Shown one piece after another: positions 49,759 through 59,585 of a stretch of DNA of 64,000 nt. The position numbers were made by a program, and so were the translations under genes. This stretch comes from CADEDH01 sp965263455. Lineage in GTDB: Bacteria; Actinomycetota; Acidimicrobiia; Acidimicrobiales; SZUA-35. The notes beneath the pieces are model-generated. The model did no database searches, had not been told where the DNA came from, and was given only the letters and a program-made list of their open reading frames with translations. Location of the stretch: contig CBDHHN010000004.1 of the NCBI GenBank assembly GCA_965263455.1, positions 558,001-622,000 of the forward strand. Direction: 5' to 3'. Numbering within the stretch: position 1 is the stretch's first letter; every line of letters begins with the position of its first letter.

Positions 49759-50355
49759 TCAGTCGAGACCGATCCCGAGCCGGTCCAGGCGCTCGATCTC
49801 CCATCCCGGGCGGGCCTGGGTTTCCCCGCTCACCACCGAGCGCAGGTGATCACCGTCCTCGGCCCACACGTGGCAGGTGTTGGTGTTGAGCCGAAGCCGC
49901 CGCTCCCGCTCGGCCGGGTCGGACTCGACCACCAACTCGTCGAGGGGGGTGTCGAGGTTGACCAACGACCAGCTGGCCTGGACCGCCACCGGACCCATGG
50001 CCTGCAGCAGGGCGCCGACATGGGAGCAGCCGTTCGGGCCACCGAACAGTTCCTTCACCCGTCGGGAGTAGCCCCGGGTGATCGACAGCCCGACGAGCTG
50101 CTGGTAGTCGGGAAGCACGGCGGTGCACAGCTCGTAGGGATGGACGGTCATGCGGGCCTCCACCTCGACGATCTCGAAGGCCGGCATGGCCACCCAGAGG
50201 TCGACGATCATCTGATGGATGGTCAGCGGCTCGCCGTCGGACCGGCACAGGCCTTGGGGCTTGGTGTCGGTCAGGGTCCCCCGGACCCGTAGCCGCCCGT
50301 CGTCCTCGGCAAAGGCCTCGGTGTCGTAGCTCCGTTGGTGGATGGGGGTCGACAT
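49759..50355 (-). CDS. DUF2889 family protein
   Basis: A 198-residue protein of a widespread uncharacterised family. Typical stretches are IHQRSYDTEAFAEDDGRLRV, GTLTDTKPQG, LTIHQMIVDLWVAMPAFEIV and TRGYSRRVKELFGGPNGCSH. No membrane segment or signal peptide. It is convergent with livM and diverges from an LLM oxidoreductase gene. No function is known to me. Confidence 0.85.
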   Translation of the reverse strand: MSTPIHQRSYDTEAFAEDDGRLRVRGTLTDTKPQGLCRSDGEPLTIHQMIVDLWVAMPAFEIVEVEARMTVHPYELCTAVLPDYQQLVGLSITRGYSRRVKELFGGPNGCSHVGALLQAMGPVAVQASWSLVNLDTPLDELVVESDPAERERRLRLNTNTCHVWAEDGDHLRSVVSGETQARPGWEIERLDRLGIGLD

Positions 50356-50429
50356 GGACGCCGACGGTACCCGCCGCCACCGGACCCGGGAAATTGGGCC
50401 CCGGGTCCGGGCTCGACTAGACGGGGAGC

Positions 50430-51308
50430 ATGACCGACTCCCCTCTCGGCCTCGGCGTGCTGTTCAACACCGATCGCATGGCCGGCCCCGACCTGCTCGA
50501 CTACGCCCGACGGCTGGAGGCGTCCGGCCTCGACTCGGTCTGGCTGGCCGAACTCTTCGGCCGCGAGCCCTTCGCCACCGCCGGCGCCCTGCTCGCTGCC
50601 ACCGAACGGCTCCATGTGGGCACCGCCATCGCCAACGTGTACGCCCGTGACGCGGTGGCGGCGGCCGCCGCCTCGGCCACGCTGGCCGAACTCAGCGGCA
50701 ACCGGTTCGAGTTGGGCCTCGGCGTCTCCAACCGGAACCTGGTGAGCCTGAGGGGCCACGACTGGGAGGCCCCGGCCCCCAAGCTCGGCCGCTACCTGGC
50801 CGACGTCCGGGCGGCCACGATCGCCGTCCCCGACGGCCCCGACCCGGTCCGCTTCCCCATCCACGTGGCCGCCCACGGTCCACGCATGCTGGCCACCGCG
50901 GCCGAGGGCGCCGACGGGGTCTTCACCTACCTCATGACCCCGGAGCACACCGCCCGGACCCGGGCCGGCCTGGCCGCCGAGACACTGGTCAGCCCGATGA
51001 CGATGTGTCTCCTCTGCCCGGAGCCGGAGCGGGCCCGGACCCTGGCCCGAAAGGCCATCGCCTACTACGTGGGCCTGGACTACTACCACCGGGCCTGGCG
51101 GACCCTGGGGTTCGGGGAGGCCGACGTGGCCGATGGTGGCAGCGACCGGCTGGTCGACGCGCTGGTGGCGTGGGGCACGATCGACGACATCCGATCCCGG
51201 CTCATGGCCCATCACGAGGCCGGGGCCGATCGGGTGGTCGTCATCCCCCTCAACCCCGAGGGCGGCGGCGCCCCCCACTGGACCCTGCTCGAACAACTGG
51301 CCCGCTGA
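50430..51308 (+). CDS. LLM-class F420-dependent oxidoreductase
   Basis: A 292-residue luciferase-like TIM-barrel protein, shorter than the one at 19195. LGVLFNTDRMAGPDLLDYAR, SVWLAELFGREPFATAGALL and GTAIANVYARDAVAAAAASA are typical of mycobacterial-type F420 oxidoreductases. A Leu/Gly-rich NRFELGLGVSNRNLV follows. It probably uses F420 for reduction or oxidation of an unknown metabolite. Convergent with an SDR gene; the 70-bp gap is GC-rich and could form a hairpin. Confidence 0.92.
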   Translation: MTDSPLGLGVLFNTDRMAGPDLLDYARRLEASGLDSVWLAELFGREPFATAGALLAATERLHVGTAIANVYARDAVAAAAASATLAELSGNRFELGLGVSNRNLVSLRGHDWEAPAPKLGRYLADVRAATIAVPDGPDPVRFPIHVAAHGPRMLATAAEGADGVFTYLMTPEHTARTRAGLAAETLVSPMTMCLLCPEPERARTLARKAIAYYVGLDYYHRAWRTLGFGEADVADGGSDRLVDALVAWGTIDDIRSRLMAHHEAGADRVVVIPLNPEGGGAPHWTLLEQLAR

Positions 51309-51378
51309 CGGCCCGGCCCCGGCCCGGGCCGAGCCCCGACCACGGAAGGGCCGAGGCGGGGGGCCGGGGGCGAGGCGG

Positions 51379-52113
51379 TCAGAGGAGCTGGTGCAGGTCC
51401 GAGACGGTGCCGTTGGCCCAGTCGCCGGTGCTGGCCACGGCCCAGATCCCGGCCCCCACGGTGGCGGCGTCGGCCAGGTTGCCGGCGGCGTGGAGCGACC
51501 GGAACCGCTCGACCTGGGGGAAGGCGTCGTCGGCCGAGGCCCGGATCTCGGCCTGCATCTCGGTGTCGACCACGCCGGGCCCGACCGACAGGATCCGGAC
51601 CCGATCGCCCCGTTCGTGCTGCTCGGCGCCGGCCACCCGGCACCACATGTCGACCGCGGCCTTGGCCGCGCAGTAGCTGCTCCACCCCGGGAACGGCGTC
51701 TTGCCCGCGCCCGAGGAGATCTGGACCAGCACGGTCGAGACGTCGGCCGCCCGGGCCTGGCGGATCACGGCGTCGCCCACCACCTGGGCGGCGGCGGAGT
51801 TGACCACCACGTTCTCGGCGTAGGCCGCCGAGTCGACCTCACCGGCGAAGCCGATGGGGGTCAGGGTGGCGGCGTTGTGGACGAAGACCAGCCGATCGGG
51901 GGCGACCTCGGCCAGGACCTGCGCCAGCCAGGTGCCGAGCAGGGGCCACTCGTCGGGGCGACCGAGGGCCAGCCGCAGGTGGTGGTCGGAGGCCAGGTCG
52001 CCGCGGCTGGTGGTGGCCACGACGGCCCCGTCGGCCCGGGCCGCGTCGACCACGGCGGCGCCGATGCCCCGGGAGGCTCCGGTCACCACCGCCAGCGTCG
52101 TGTCATCGTTCAT
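51379..52113 (-). CDS. SDR-family oxidoreductase
   Basis: A 244-residue classical short-chain dehydrogenase. The cofactor motif is AVVTGASRGIGAAVVDAA, the structural FVHNAATLTP replaces the usual NNAG, and the active site is SSYCAAKAAVDMWCRVAGAE with a YxxxK motif. The LFVHNAA variant is like sepiapterin reductase relatives. It starts 15 bp after the large carboxylase gene on the same strand, so a shared acyl-CoA pathway is possible. Confidence 0.92.
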   Translation of the reverse strand: MNDDTTLAVVTGASRGIGAAVVDAARADGAVVATTSRGDLASDHHLRLALGRPDEWPLLGTWLAQVLAEVAPDRLVFVHNAATLTPIGFAGEVDSAAYAENVVVNSAAAQVVGDAVIRQARAADVSTVLVQISSGAGKTPFPGWSSYCAAKAAVDMWCRVAGAEQHERGDRVRILSVGPGVVDTEMQAEIRASADDAFPQVERFRSLHAAGNLADAATVGAGIWAVASTGDWANGTVSDLHQLL

Positions 52114-52128
52114 CGTCGGTCCTTCCGG

Positions 52129-55100
52129 TCACCAGGTGTCGACCATGGGTCGCTTCTTGCCCTCCCGGGGTCCGGGCGGGGGCGCCGACCGTAGCGCCAT
52201 CATGATCCACTGCCGGCTCTCGGCCGGGTCGATGACGTCGTCGATCTCGAAGAAGCTGCCGGTGTTGACCGCCTTGCCCATCTCGTAGAGGCGGGCCACC
52301 CGGTTCTCGTAGTAGGCGATCCGCTCCTCGGGGTCCTCGATGGCCTCCAGTTCCCGGCGATACCCGAGTTTCACGAATCCCTCGAGCCCCATACCGCCGA
52401 ACTCGCCGGTTGGCCAGGAGACGGTGAAGGTGGTCGCCTTGAACGACCCGCCGGCCATGGCCTGGGCCCCGAGCCCGTAGCCCTTGCGGGTCACGATGGT
52501 CATGCAGGGCACGTCGACCGAGGCCGAGGTCACGAACATACGGGCGGCGTGGCGGACGGTGGCCTCGTATTCGGCCTGGGGTCCGACCATGATCCCGGGC
52601 GTGTCGCACAGGAACAGCAGCGGGATGTCGTGGGCGTCGCACAGCTGCATGAACCGCGCCCCCTTGTCTCCGGCGGTGGCGTCCACCGCGCCGGCCAGGT
52701 GGTGGGGGTTGTTGGCCACGATGCCGATGGGGCGACCCTCGATCCGGGCCAGGCAGGTGATGGCCCCCGGACCCCAGTGGGGGCGCAGTTCGAGCACGCT
52801 GCCCACGTCGGCCAGCTGGTCGATGATGCGGCGCATGTCGTAGACCCGTTTCCGATTCTCGGGCACGAGGTGGCGGAGCTCCCGCTGGTCGGGCGCCTCC
52901 CAGTCCTCGACCGGACCCTGGAAGTAGGCCAGGTACTGCTTGGCCGCCTCGGTGGCCTCCTCTTCGTCCCGCACGAGGATGTCGATCACCCCGTTGGGCA
53001 CCTGGACCTCGGTCGGCCCGATCTCCTCCGGTTTGAAGATGCCGAGGCCGCCGCCCTCGACCATGGCCGGACCCCCCACCCCGATGTTCGAGCCCTCGGT
53101 GGCGATGATCACGTCGCAGCACCCCAGGAGGACGGCGTTGCCGGCGAAGCACCGGCCGTTGGTCACCCCGACCAGCGGCACCAGGCCCGACAGCCGGGCG
53201 AAGTAGGTGAAGGCCCAGCAGTCGAGGCCCGACCCGCCGATACCGTCGGTGTCGCCCGGTCGACCACCTCCCCCCTCGGCGAAGAGCACCACCGGCAGGC
53301 GGTTGTGTTCGGCGATCTCGAACAGCCGGTCCTTCTTGCGATGGTTCTGCCCGCCCTGGGTGCCGGCCAGGACCATGTAGTCGTATGACATGACCATGGT
53401 CTGGGATCGGTCGACCCCGAACAGGTCGCCGTTGACCGAGCCGACACCGGCCACCATCCCGTCGCCGGTGGTGTTCTCGAGCAGGTCCTGCAGCTCCCGG
53501 CGCCGACGCTGGGGGGCCAGGACGAGCCGCCCGTACTCGACGAAGGTGCCGGGGTCGACGAGCTGATCCAGATTCTCCCGGGCGGTGCGATGACCCCGGC
53601 CGTGCCGCTTGGCCACGGCCTGGGGTCGGTTCTCGTCGAGACCGAAGGCCCGGCGTTCGTACAACTCGGCCAGGTCGGGTCGGATCAGGTCGGGGTCGAC
53701 CCCACCCTCCACCGAGTCGGCCCCGGCTCCGACCTCCGCCTCCTCCACCGCGGCCAGGACGTGGCCCTCGAACACGGTGTCGCCCACGCCGACGGTCAGG
53801 TTGCGCACGATCCCGGCCACCGGGGTCGGGATCTCGTGCTCCATCTTCATGGCCTCCATGACCAGCACGGTCTGGCCTGCCGCCACCTCGTCGCCCTCGG
53901 CCACCGCCAGGGCCACGATCGTTCCCTGCAGCGGGGCGTCCACGCCAACGGTGCCGTCGGGGGCGCCAGGGGCATCGACGCCGGGGGCGGGAGCGGCCGT
54001 GGCCCCGACCGGGATCGGGGGCGGGGCCGAGGCCGGATCGGTCGGAGCGGACCCGGCGGCCTGGGGTTCGAGGTCGCCGTGGTGGAGCACGGCCAGAGGG
54101 TCGGACGAGGTGAGCTGGGCCCCGGCCAGGTCGCCGGGTCGGGCCGTCGATCCGCCCGGCCCGCTTGCCGTGTGGCCGGGTGTCGTCCCCGGGTTGGGGA
54201 GCGGGGTGGGGGCGAACCAGCGCCGTTCGAGGCCGGCGGCCGCGGCCACCAGGTCGGGTCCGTGGTCGGCGATGAACGACGTGGTCACGTCGTTGGCCCG
54301 GACCTCGGGCCGGTCGAGGAGGGCCTGCAGGAACCCGATGTTGGTCGCCACCCCGTCGAGGCGGAACTCGCCCAGGGCCCGCCGAACGCGGGCCACGGCG
54401 TCGGTGGCGTCGGGCCCCGGGGCGTGGCCCACCACCTTGGCCAGGAGCGAGTCGTAGGCCGGGTTGGTGGTGTAACCGGCGTACCCGTAGCCGTCGGTGC
54501 GGATCCCGGGTCCGCTCGGCGCCTCGTAGGCCGAGATGGTGCCGCCGGTGGGTCGGGCCGTGCCCTCGGCCGTCATGGTCTCGGTGTTGACCCGGACCTG
54601 GACGGCGTGGCCCCGCGGCGCCGGGACCTGGGCCTGGGTCAGGGCGAGGTCGGCCAGGGATGCGCCCGCCGCCAGCGCGAGTTGGGTCCGGACCAGGTCG
54701 ACGCCCGTGACCTCCTCGGTCACCGTGTGCTCGACCTGGAGCCGGGCGTTGGTCTCCAGGTAGGCGACGACGGGCTCGGCGCCGTCGCGAGGGCGGGTGA
54801 CCAGGAACTCCCACGTCCCCAGCGACCGGTAGCCGACCTCGGCCGCCATGGCCGTGGCCGCGGCGGTGAGGCGATCCCGGACGGCGGGTTCGAGGCCCGG
54901 GCTGGGGGCGAGTTCGACGATCTTCTGGTTCTGGCGTTGGAGCGTGCACTCCCGCTCGCCCAGGTGGGCGACCGCGTCGCCGTCGCCCACGATCTGGATC
55001 TCGAGGTGGCGGACGTCGTCGAAGAGCTGCTCGACATACACCGCCGGGTTGCCGAAGGCGGCCTGGGCCTCGCTCCGGGCCCGCTCCCAGGCCCCGGCCA

Positions 55101-55623
55101 CGTCGTCGCCGGACCGCACCGGACGCATGCCACGGCCCCCGCCGCCGGCGACCGCCTTGATCATCATGGCGCCGTACTGGTCGAGGAAACCCCGGGCCTC
55201 GTCGAGACCGGTGTCGCCGGTGGTTCCGGCGGCGAGTGGGACACCGAGTCCGGCGGCCAGGCGCCGGGCCGTCGTCTTGTCGCCGAACAGGGCGAGTTGT
55301 TCCACCGTCGGGCCCACGAAGGTCAGCCCGGCGGCTTCGCAGGCCCGGGCCAGATCCGGGTTCTCGGCCAGGAAGCCGTACCCGGGGTGGACGGCATCGC
55401 ACTCGGCGGCGAGGGCGGCGGCGACGATGGCCTCGATATCCAGGTAGGCGGCCACCCCCCGACCGGGGAGTGTCGCCGTCTCGTCACCGAGACGGGTGTG
55501 GAGCGACGCCTGGTCGTCGTCGGGGGCAACGGCCACCGAACCGATCGACACCTCGCGGGCGGCGCGCATGATCCGTATGGCGATCTCGCCCCGGTTGGCT
55601 ACAAGCAGCTTCCTCACCGACAT
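52129..55623 (-). CDS. Single-chain biotin-dependent acyl-CoA carboxylase (BC-BCCP-CT fusion)
   Basis: A 1164-residue multidomain enzyme that carboxylates an acyl-CoA with ATP and bicarbonate. Residues 1 to about 450 are biotin carboxylase: MSVRKLLVANRGEIAIRIMR, then the ATP-grasp loop MIKAVAGGGGRGMRPV. Residues about 550-630 hold a BCCP with biotinyl K593 in VMEAMKMEHEI. From about 680 to the end is a carboxyltransferase (RENLDQLVDPGTFVEYGRLV, GGSGLDCWAFTYF, FLCDTPGIMVGPQAE, RKGYGLGAQAMAGG). The order matches single-chain long-chain acyl-CoA carboxylases described in Mycobacterium and Rhodopseudomonas. The ATG at 55623 starts the BC domain exactly. The SDR gene follows. Confidence 0.93.
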   Translation of the reverse strand: MSVRKLLVANRGEIAIRIMRAAREVSIGSVAVAPDDDQASLHTRLGDETATLPGRGVAAYLDIEAIVAAALAAECDAVHPGYGFLAENPDLARACEAAGLTFVGPTVEQLALFGDKTTARRLAAGLGVPLAAGTTGDTGLDEARGFLDQYGAMMIKAVAGGGGRGMRPVRSGDDVAGAWERARSEAQAAFGNPAVYVEQLFDDVRHLEIQIVGDGDAVAHLGERECTLQRQNQKIVELAPSPGLEPAVRDRLTAAATAMAAEVGYRSLGTWEFLVTRPRDGAEPVVAYLETNARLQVEHTVTEEVTGVDLVRTQLALAAGASLADLALTQAQVPAPRGHAVQVRVNTETMTAEGTARPTGGTISAYEAPSGPGIRTDGYGYAGYTTNPAYDSLLAKVVGHAPGPDATDAVARVRRALGEFRLDGVATNIGFLQALLDRPEVRANDVTTSFIADHGPDLVAAAAGLERRWFAPTPLPNPGTTPGHTASGPGGSTARPGDLAGAQLTSSDPLAVLHHGDLEPQAAGSAPTDPASAPPPIPVGATAAPAPGVDAPGAPDGTVGVDAPLQGTIVALAVAEGDEVAAGQTVLVMEAMKMEHEIPTPVAGIVRNLTVGVGDTVFEGHVLAAVEEAEVGAGADSVEGGVDPDLIRPDLAELYERRAFGLDENRPQAVAKRHGRGHRTARENLDQLVDPGTFVEYGRLVLAPQRRRRELQDLLENTTGDGMVAGVGSVNGDLFGVDRSQTMVMSYDYMVLAGTQGGQNHRKKDRLFEIAEHNRLPVVLFAEGGGGRPGDTDGIGGSGLDCWAFTYFARLSGLVPLVGVTNGRCFAGNAVLLGCCDVIIATEGSNIGVGGPAMVEGGGLGIFKPEEIGPTEVQVPNGVIDILVRDEEEATEAAKQYLAYFQGPVEDWEAPDQRELRHLVPENRKRVYDMRRIIDQLADVGSVLELRPHWGPGAITCLARIEGRPIGIVANNPHHLAGAVDATAGDKGARFMQLCDAHDIPLLFLCDTPGIMVGPQAEYEATVRHAARMFVTSASVDVPCMTIVTRKGYGLGAQAMAGGSFKATTFTVSWPTGEFGGMGLEGFVKLGYRRELEAIEDPEERIAYYENRVARLYEMGKAVNTGSFFEIDDVIDPAESRQWIMMALRSAPPPGPREGKKRPMVDTW

Positions 55624-55706
55624 GCCGGCTCCCTTCGTCCACGCCGGTTTTAGTGGTGCCGGTGGACGGCGACCAAGACCGAGCCCTGGTGGCGGGGCCG
55701 GATCGA

Positions 55707-57823
55707 TCAGCTGAAGGGGTCGGCGTCGCCCGAGTTGTTGAGGAACGTGGTCCGGTCGGGACGACCGTAGGGGTCGGTCAGGGGGAACCGCGCCACCAGG
55801 TCGCGGGCCTGGGGGATCCACCCGTCGCGTTGGATCCGGCCGGGGAATGCCTTGATGGCGGCCGACAGACGCTCCACGTCGGACTCGGTGAGGGCACCGA
55901 CCTGCTCCCACGACGTGATGCCGTGGTCGTTCAGGAGACGTTCCATCACCGGGCCGATGCCCTTGATCACCTTGAGATCGTCGGTGTGGTCGGCCCCGGG
56001 GGTACCGAGCACGGTCGTGCCCGATCGCCAATCGACCCCGCCCCCGTCGACCCCGTCGACCTCCGGGCTCTCGTCGGCGTTCGGATTCTCGTCGGCCACG
56101 CTCTCGCCCTCGGCGTCCGGGCTCTCGTCGGCGTCCGGGCTCTCGTCAGCCACGCTCTCGCCCTCGGCGTCCGGGCTCTCGTCGAGTTCCGGGCTCTCGT
56201 CGGCGTCGCCTTCGGCCTCGGCGGATCCGGCGACGTCGACATCGACACCGGCATCGACACCGGCATCGACATCGACATCGACATCGACATCGGAAGGGTC
56301 GGCGCCGTCGCCGGCATCGGCGGGAGCGCTCAGGCCGTCGACCTCGGCCAGGGCGTCGAGCCACTCGTCCGCCCCCAGTCCGGCCTCGGGTTGAGGTTCG
56401 GGCGCCGACAACGGGCCCTCCATCTCGTCCACCAGTCCGGCCAGGGGATCGAAGTCGGTGGCGTCGCCATCGCCGGTGTCCCGGACCTGCCCTCCGGCCT
56501 CGTCGGTGCGGGCGGCCGCGGCTCCTGCCGCCAGCGTCGCCACCCCCAGCGCTGCCGATGGCACGCCGGAAGCCGAACCCTCGTCGTCGCCCTCGACGCC
56601 ACCGTCCTCCCCGGAACCGACGACCGGATCGGCGTCCAGCCCAGCAGGTGGGCCCTCATCGCCGGCCTCGCCGTCGACGGGGACCTCGTGAGCAAGCTCG
56701 ACGTCATCACTCTCAGTCCCGGCATCGGCATCGGCATCGGCCGCACCCTCGACCTCGACCTGGGCCTCCACATCGGCCGCACCGTCGACCTCACCTCGAC
56801 CTCGACCTGGGCATCGGCATCGACATCGGCATCGGCATCGACATCGGCATCGGCATCGGCATCGGCATCGGCCGCACCGTCGACCTCAGGCCCTGCATCG
56901 GCCACGTCAACCTCAGCCCCGGCATCGGTCTCGACCTGGGCATCGACATCGGCCGCACCGTCGACCTCGACCTGGGCATCGGCCACGTCAACCTCAGCCC
57001 CGGCTTCGACCTGGGCCTCGGCATCTACCTGGCTCTCGGGCCCGGTCTCGTTGGCGGTCTCGGGAGGCGCCGCCCGCAGACGAGCGAGTTCGGCCTCGAG
57101 CTCGTCCACCCTCGACGCCGCCGACCTCAAACCCATCACCTCGGCCTCAAGGTCGTCGAGGCGGGCGACCTGCGGAGTGAGCCGCTCCAGATCGGCCCGG
57201 GCGGCGGCTCCGTCGGCCAGCTCGGCCCGCAACCGCTCCCGATCGGCCTCCAGGCGATCCAGTTCGGCCCGGAGTCGGCCGTTCTCCTCGAGCAACCGCT
57301 GTCCGCCATCGGACTCCCCGGCGACGGCCTCGCCGCCCTTGGCCTCACCCGCGGAATCGCGGTCGACCAGACCGGCGGCGCCGTTGCGGCCGGTCCCGGG
57401 CCCGGGCCCCTGGCGCCGCCGCAGCTGCCCCACCTCGCTGCGCAGGGCCACCACCTCCCGGGCCGAAACCGAGAGCTTGTCGCGGGACTCGCGCAGGTCG
57501 AGGATGGTGGACTCCAACTCGGGCACCGTGGCCGCCGCATCCCGGGCTTCCGCCAGCTCCTTCTCCAGAGCCGGGACCCGCTCGGCCGTCGACTGCAGCA
57601 GCTCCACCTCCAGCTCCATCGACTCGAACCGGTCCCGGTAGGGCCGAAGCCCGGCCAGCTCGGCCTCGAGGCGGGTCGTCCCGGCCTCCATCTCGGTCCG
57701 GAACCGGGCGTGGGCGTCGGCCTCCTGGCGCCGAACCAGCCACCACACCACCAGACCCAGGAGAAAGCCCGTCACAAAGCAGATCAACAGGGCCAGAAAG
57801 ATGGTGTCCAACCACCAGGGCAT
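55707..57823 (-). CDS. Membrane-anchored coiled-coil protein with acidic repeats and C-terminal helix-hairpin-helix, interrupted by a one-base frameshift
   Basis: The protein begins at 57823 with a membrane span (FLALLICFVTGFLLGLVVWW), then a long Glu/Arg/Leu coiled coil (to about residue 245), then Asp/Ala/Val-rich repeats. The frame is lost in the repeats. A second frame (55707-56771) continues the same composition and ends in a helix-hairpin-helix domain, DDLKVIKGIGPVMERLLNDH and GITSWEQVGALTESDVERL, like flap-endonuclease-type HhH. Adding one G between 56792 and 56793, in a GACCTC hexamer repeat, joins both into a 705-residue protein. Sequencing error, phase variation or a real pseudogene are all possible. 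It lies downstream of the OmpA gene on the same strand. Confidence 0.75.
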
Positions 57824-57847
57824 CAGTCATGTCCTTTCGTCCAGGGG

Positions 57848-57874
57848 CCCGACCCTACGGGAAGGAGGGTCGGG
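57848..57874 (-). terminator. Hairpin after OmpA-like gene
   Basis: CCCGACCCT and AGGGTCGGG form a perfect 9-bp stem with a 9-nt loop, 20 bp beyond the stop of the leftward OmpA gene and 25 bp before the start of the coiled-coil gene. It would end or reduce read-through. Confidence 0.6.
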
Positions 57875-57893
57875 TCGAGGACCGGGGCTGAGC

Positions 57894-58988
57894 TCATCCG
57901 ACGAGCTCCCACTCGATCCTCCGGTTGCGTTGCTTGTCCTCGGCCGTCCGCTCGGGCGAAACCTTGGGTTCGGATTCACCACGGCCCTCGGCCTCGAGTC
58001 GGCGATCGTCGAGTCCCTCCTCGTCGACCAGGAACTCGACGACGGCGGCGGCCCGCCGGCGGCTGAGCGTCAGATTCTCGGACTCGGTGCCGTCGCTGTC
58101 GGTGTGGCCCACGACCCGCAGTCGGCCGCTGTCGGGGTTGAGGCGGATGATCCGGGCCGCCTCCCGCAGGATCGGGATCGAGGCATCCCGGATGGTGGCC
58201 CGACTCGGATCGAACTCGATGGGGCTGAGGGCGAACAGCTCATTGAGGGACTCTGCCACCGTGGCCACGGTCAGCCGGTCGTCCAGGGTCAGGCCCACGG
58301 CACCGGCCACCGCCTCGGCGTCGGCCGCCCACGCCTGCCGCTGCGACTCCGACGAGGCGGCGCCGGTCACGACCAGCGTGCCCCCCGTCGGCACCACACG
58401 ATCGTCGACGACGAGCCGGTCCTCGACCAGGTCTGCCCCGAGGCGCTGCTCGGCCGCCGAGACCAGGCGGTCGCGCAGGTCCTGATTGGCCGCTCCCGAC
58501 AGGGACAGCGGACCGAGGGTGAACTCCAGCCCGACCGAGGCCGGAACGGTCTCGGTCGGGCCCGATTCGACCGTTGCCGCCGGGGTCGAGGTGCCGGGTG
58601 CCACCGTGGTCTCGGTCGGATCCGAGCCCGACGGCAGGGGGACGGCGGCCGGTCCCGCCACCCTCTCGCCCCCGTCTGCGCCGGGGGCCAGTTCCCCGCT
58701 GACCACCCAGCTCGACTCCAGTTCGTCGACCGCGGCCACCGCCCGGTCGAGCGAGGCGCGATCCGGGAAGCCGACCAGGTTCACGTCGAGGCCGTTGACC
58801 ATCTCGACCTGCGCCTCGGGCACCGAGGCGGCGTCGGCGGCCAGGGCCTGGGCCCGGTCCTGCACCACCCCGCTGAGGAACCAGGCCTTCAGCAGCAGCA
58901 GGACGAGGGCGGCCGGCGCCACCCACCAGTGTCTGCGCAGCACCGAGAACAACACGTCGCCAACTTCTCCCTGCAGCCGCCGAATCAC
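57894..58988 (-). CDS. OmpA/BON-type envelope protein (ArfA/OmpATb-like)
   Basis: A 364-residue protein with one N-terminal span (WWVAPAALVLLLLKAWFLSG) and no lipobox. BON-like regions at about 35-100 and 145-245 precede a C-terminal OmpA peptidoglycan-binding domain, seen in IEFDPSRATIRDASIPILRE, LRVVGHTDSDGTESENLTLS and KQRNRRIEWELVG. A Pro/Thr/Ser/Glu-rich linker lies between the BON parts. The order matches mycobacterial OmpATb/ArfA, a cell-wall protein. It would tie the membrane to peptidoglycan. Confidence 0.9.
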   Translation of the reverse strand: MIRRLQGEVGDVLFSVLRRHWWVAPAALVLLLLKAWFLSGVVQDRAQALAADAASVPEAQVEMVNGLDVNLVGFPDRASLDRAVAAVDELESSWVVSGELAPGADGGERVAGPAAVPLPSGSDPTETTVAPGTSTPAATVESGPTETVPASVGLEFTLGPLSLSGAANQDLRDRLVSAAEQRLGADLVEDRLVVDDRVVPTGGTLVVTGAASSESQRQAWAADAEAVAGAVGLTLDDRLTVATVAESLNELFALSPIEFDPSRATIRDASIPILREAARIIRLNPDSGRLRVVGHTDSDGTESENLTLSRRRAAAVVEFLVDEEGLDDRRLEAEGRGESEPKVSPERTAEDKQRNRRIEWELVG

Positions 58989-59081
58989 GACATCGGCAAT
59001 GATGTGTCCCCTTGGACGTCGTTGCCGTCGCCAGTGTCGCGGCCAATCGTCAAGGTTGTCGTCACCGAGACGAAAGAGCCC

Positions 59082-59513
59082 CTACACCAGGGCATACACC
59101 TCGTACGTGACGGTACCGGGCGTGGTCTCCCCTATCCCCACGGCCTGCACATCGTTCAACCAGGCGTAACGCTCGGCCCCTGTCTCGAACGTCGGCGCCG
59201 TCCGCAACGAGGCCGAACCGCCCTCACCCGGCAGCCCGATCCCCTGGTAGCTCATCAGGATCGCCTCGTCGTCGTCGGTCACGAGCAGGACCCGGACGTC
59301 CAGGTGGAGGGTCCGATTGGGGGCGACGTGGACCCAGTCGCCCCCGGGTGGGACGACCGTCCCTCGCAGGCGGGGCCCCTCGAACGTGCCGCTCTCGACC
59401 GCGGCCACCACCCGGGTCCCCTTGGGGCCCTGCCGGATGACCCCGGACCGGGTGTCACCGACCTGCAGGGTCATGGTGAAGAGGTGTTCGACGTCGAGTT
59501 GGGTCACGGCCAT
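59082..59513 (-). CDS. DUF3237 domain protein
   Basis: A 143-residue soluble beta-barrel-type protein. It starts MAVTQLDVEHLFTMTLQVGD; the DUF3237 stretches GTFEGPRLRGTVVPPGGDWV and LHLDVRVLLVTDDDEAILMS are clear, and the end is GTVTYEVYALV. Family function is unknown. The ATG at 59513 is preferred to a longer frame that runs antisense to the divergent Lin0512 gene. It precedes the OmpA gene by 93 bp. Confidence 0.85.
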   Translation of the reverse strand: MAVTQLDVEHLFTMTLQVGDTRSGVIRQGPKGTRVVAAVESGTFEGPRLRGTVVPPGGDWVHVAPNRTLHLDVRVLLVTDDDEAILMSYQGIGLPGEGGSASLRTAPTFETGAERYAWLNDVQAVGIGETTPGTVTYEVYALV

Positions 59514-59585
59514 GGTGCGGACGCTAGTCCCGGCCCCGGGCCCGACACCACGGCGCTTCCCGCCGGGCCCGGCTAGCGTCGGCCC

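Noticed and set aside
56700..57000. Regular short repeats resembling a CRISPR or VNTR array
   Set aside because: Units are 6-30 bp, directly adjacent and coding for Asp/Val/Ala repeats; no spacers and no cas genes.
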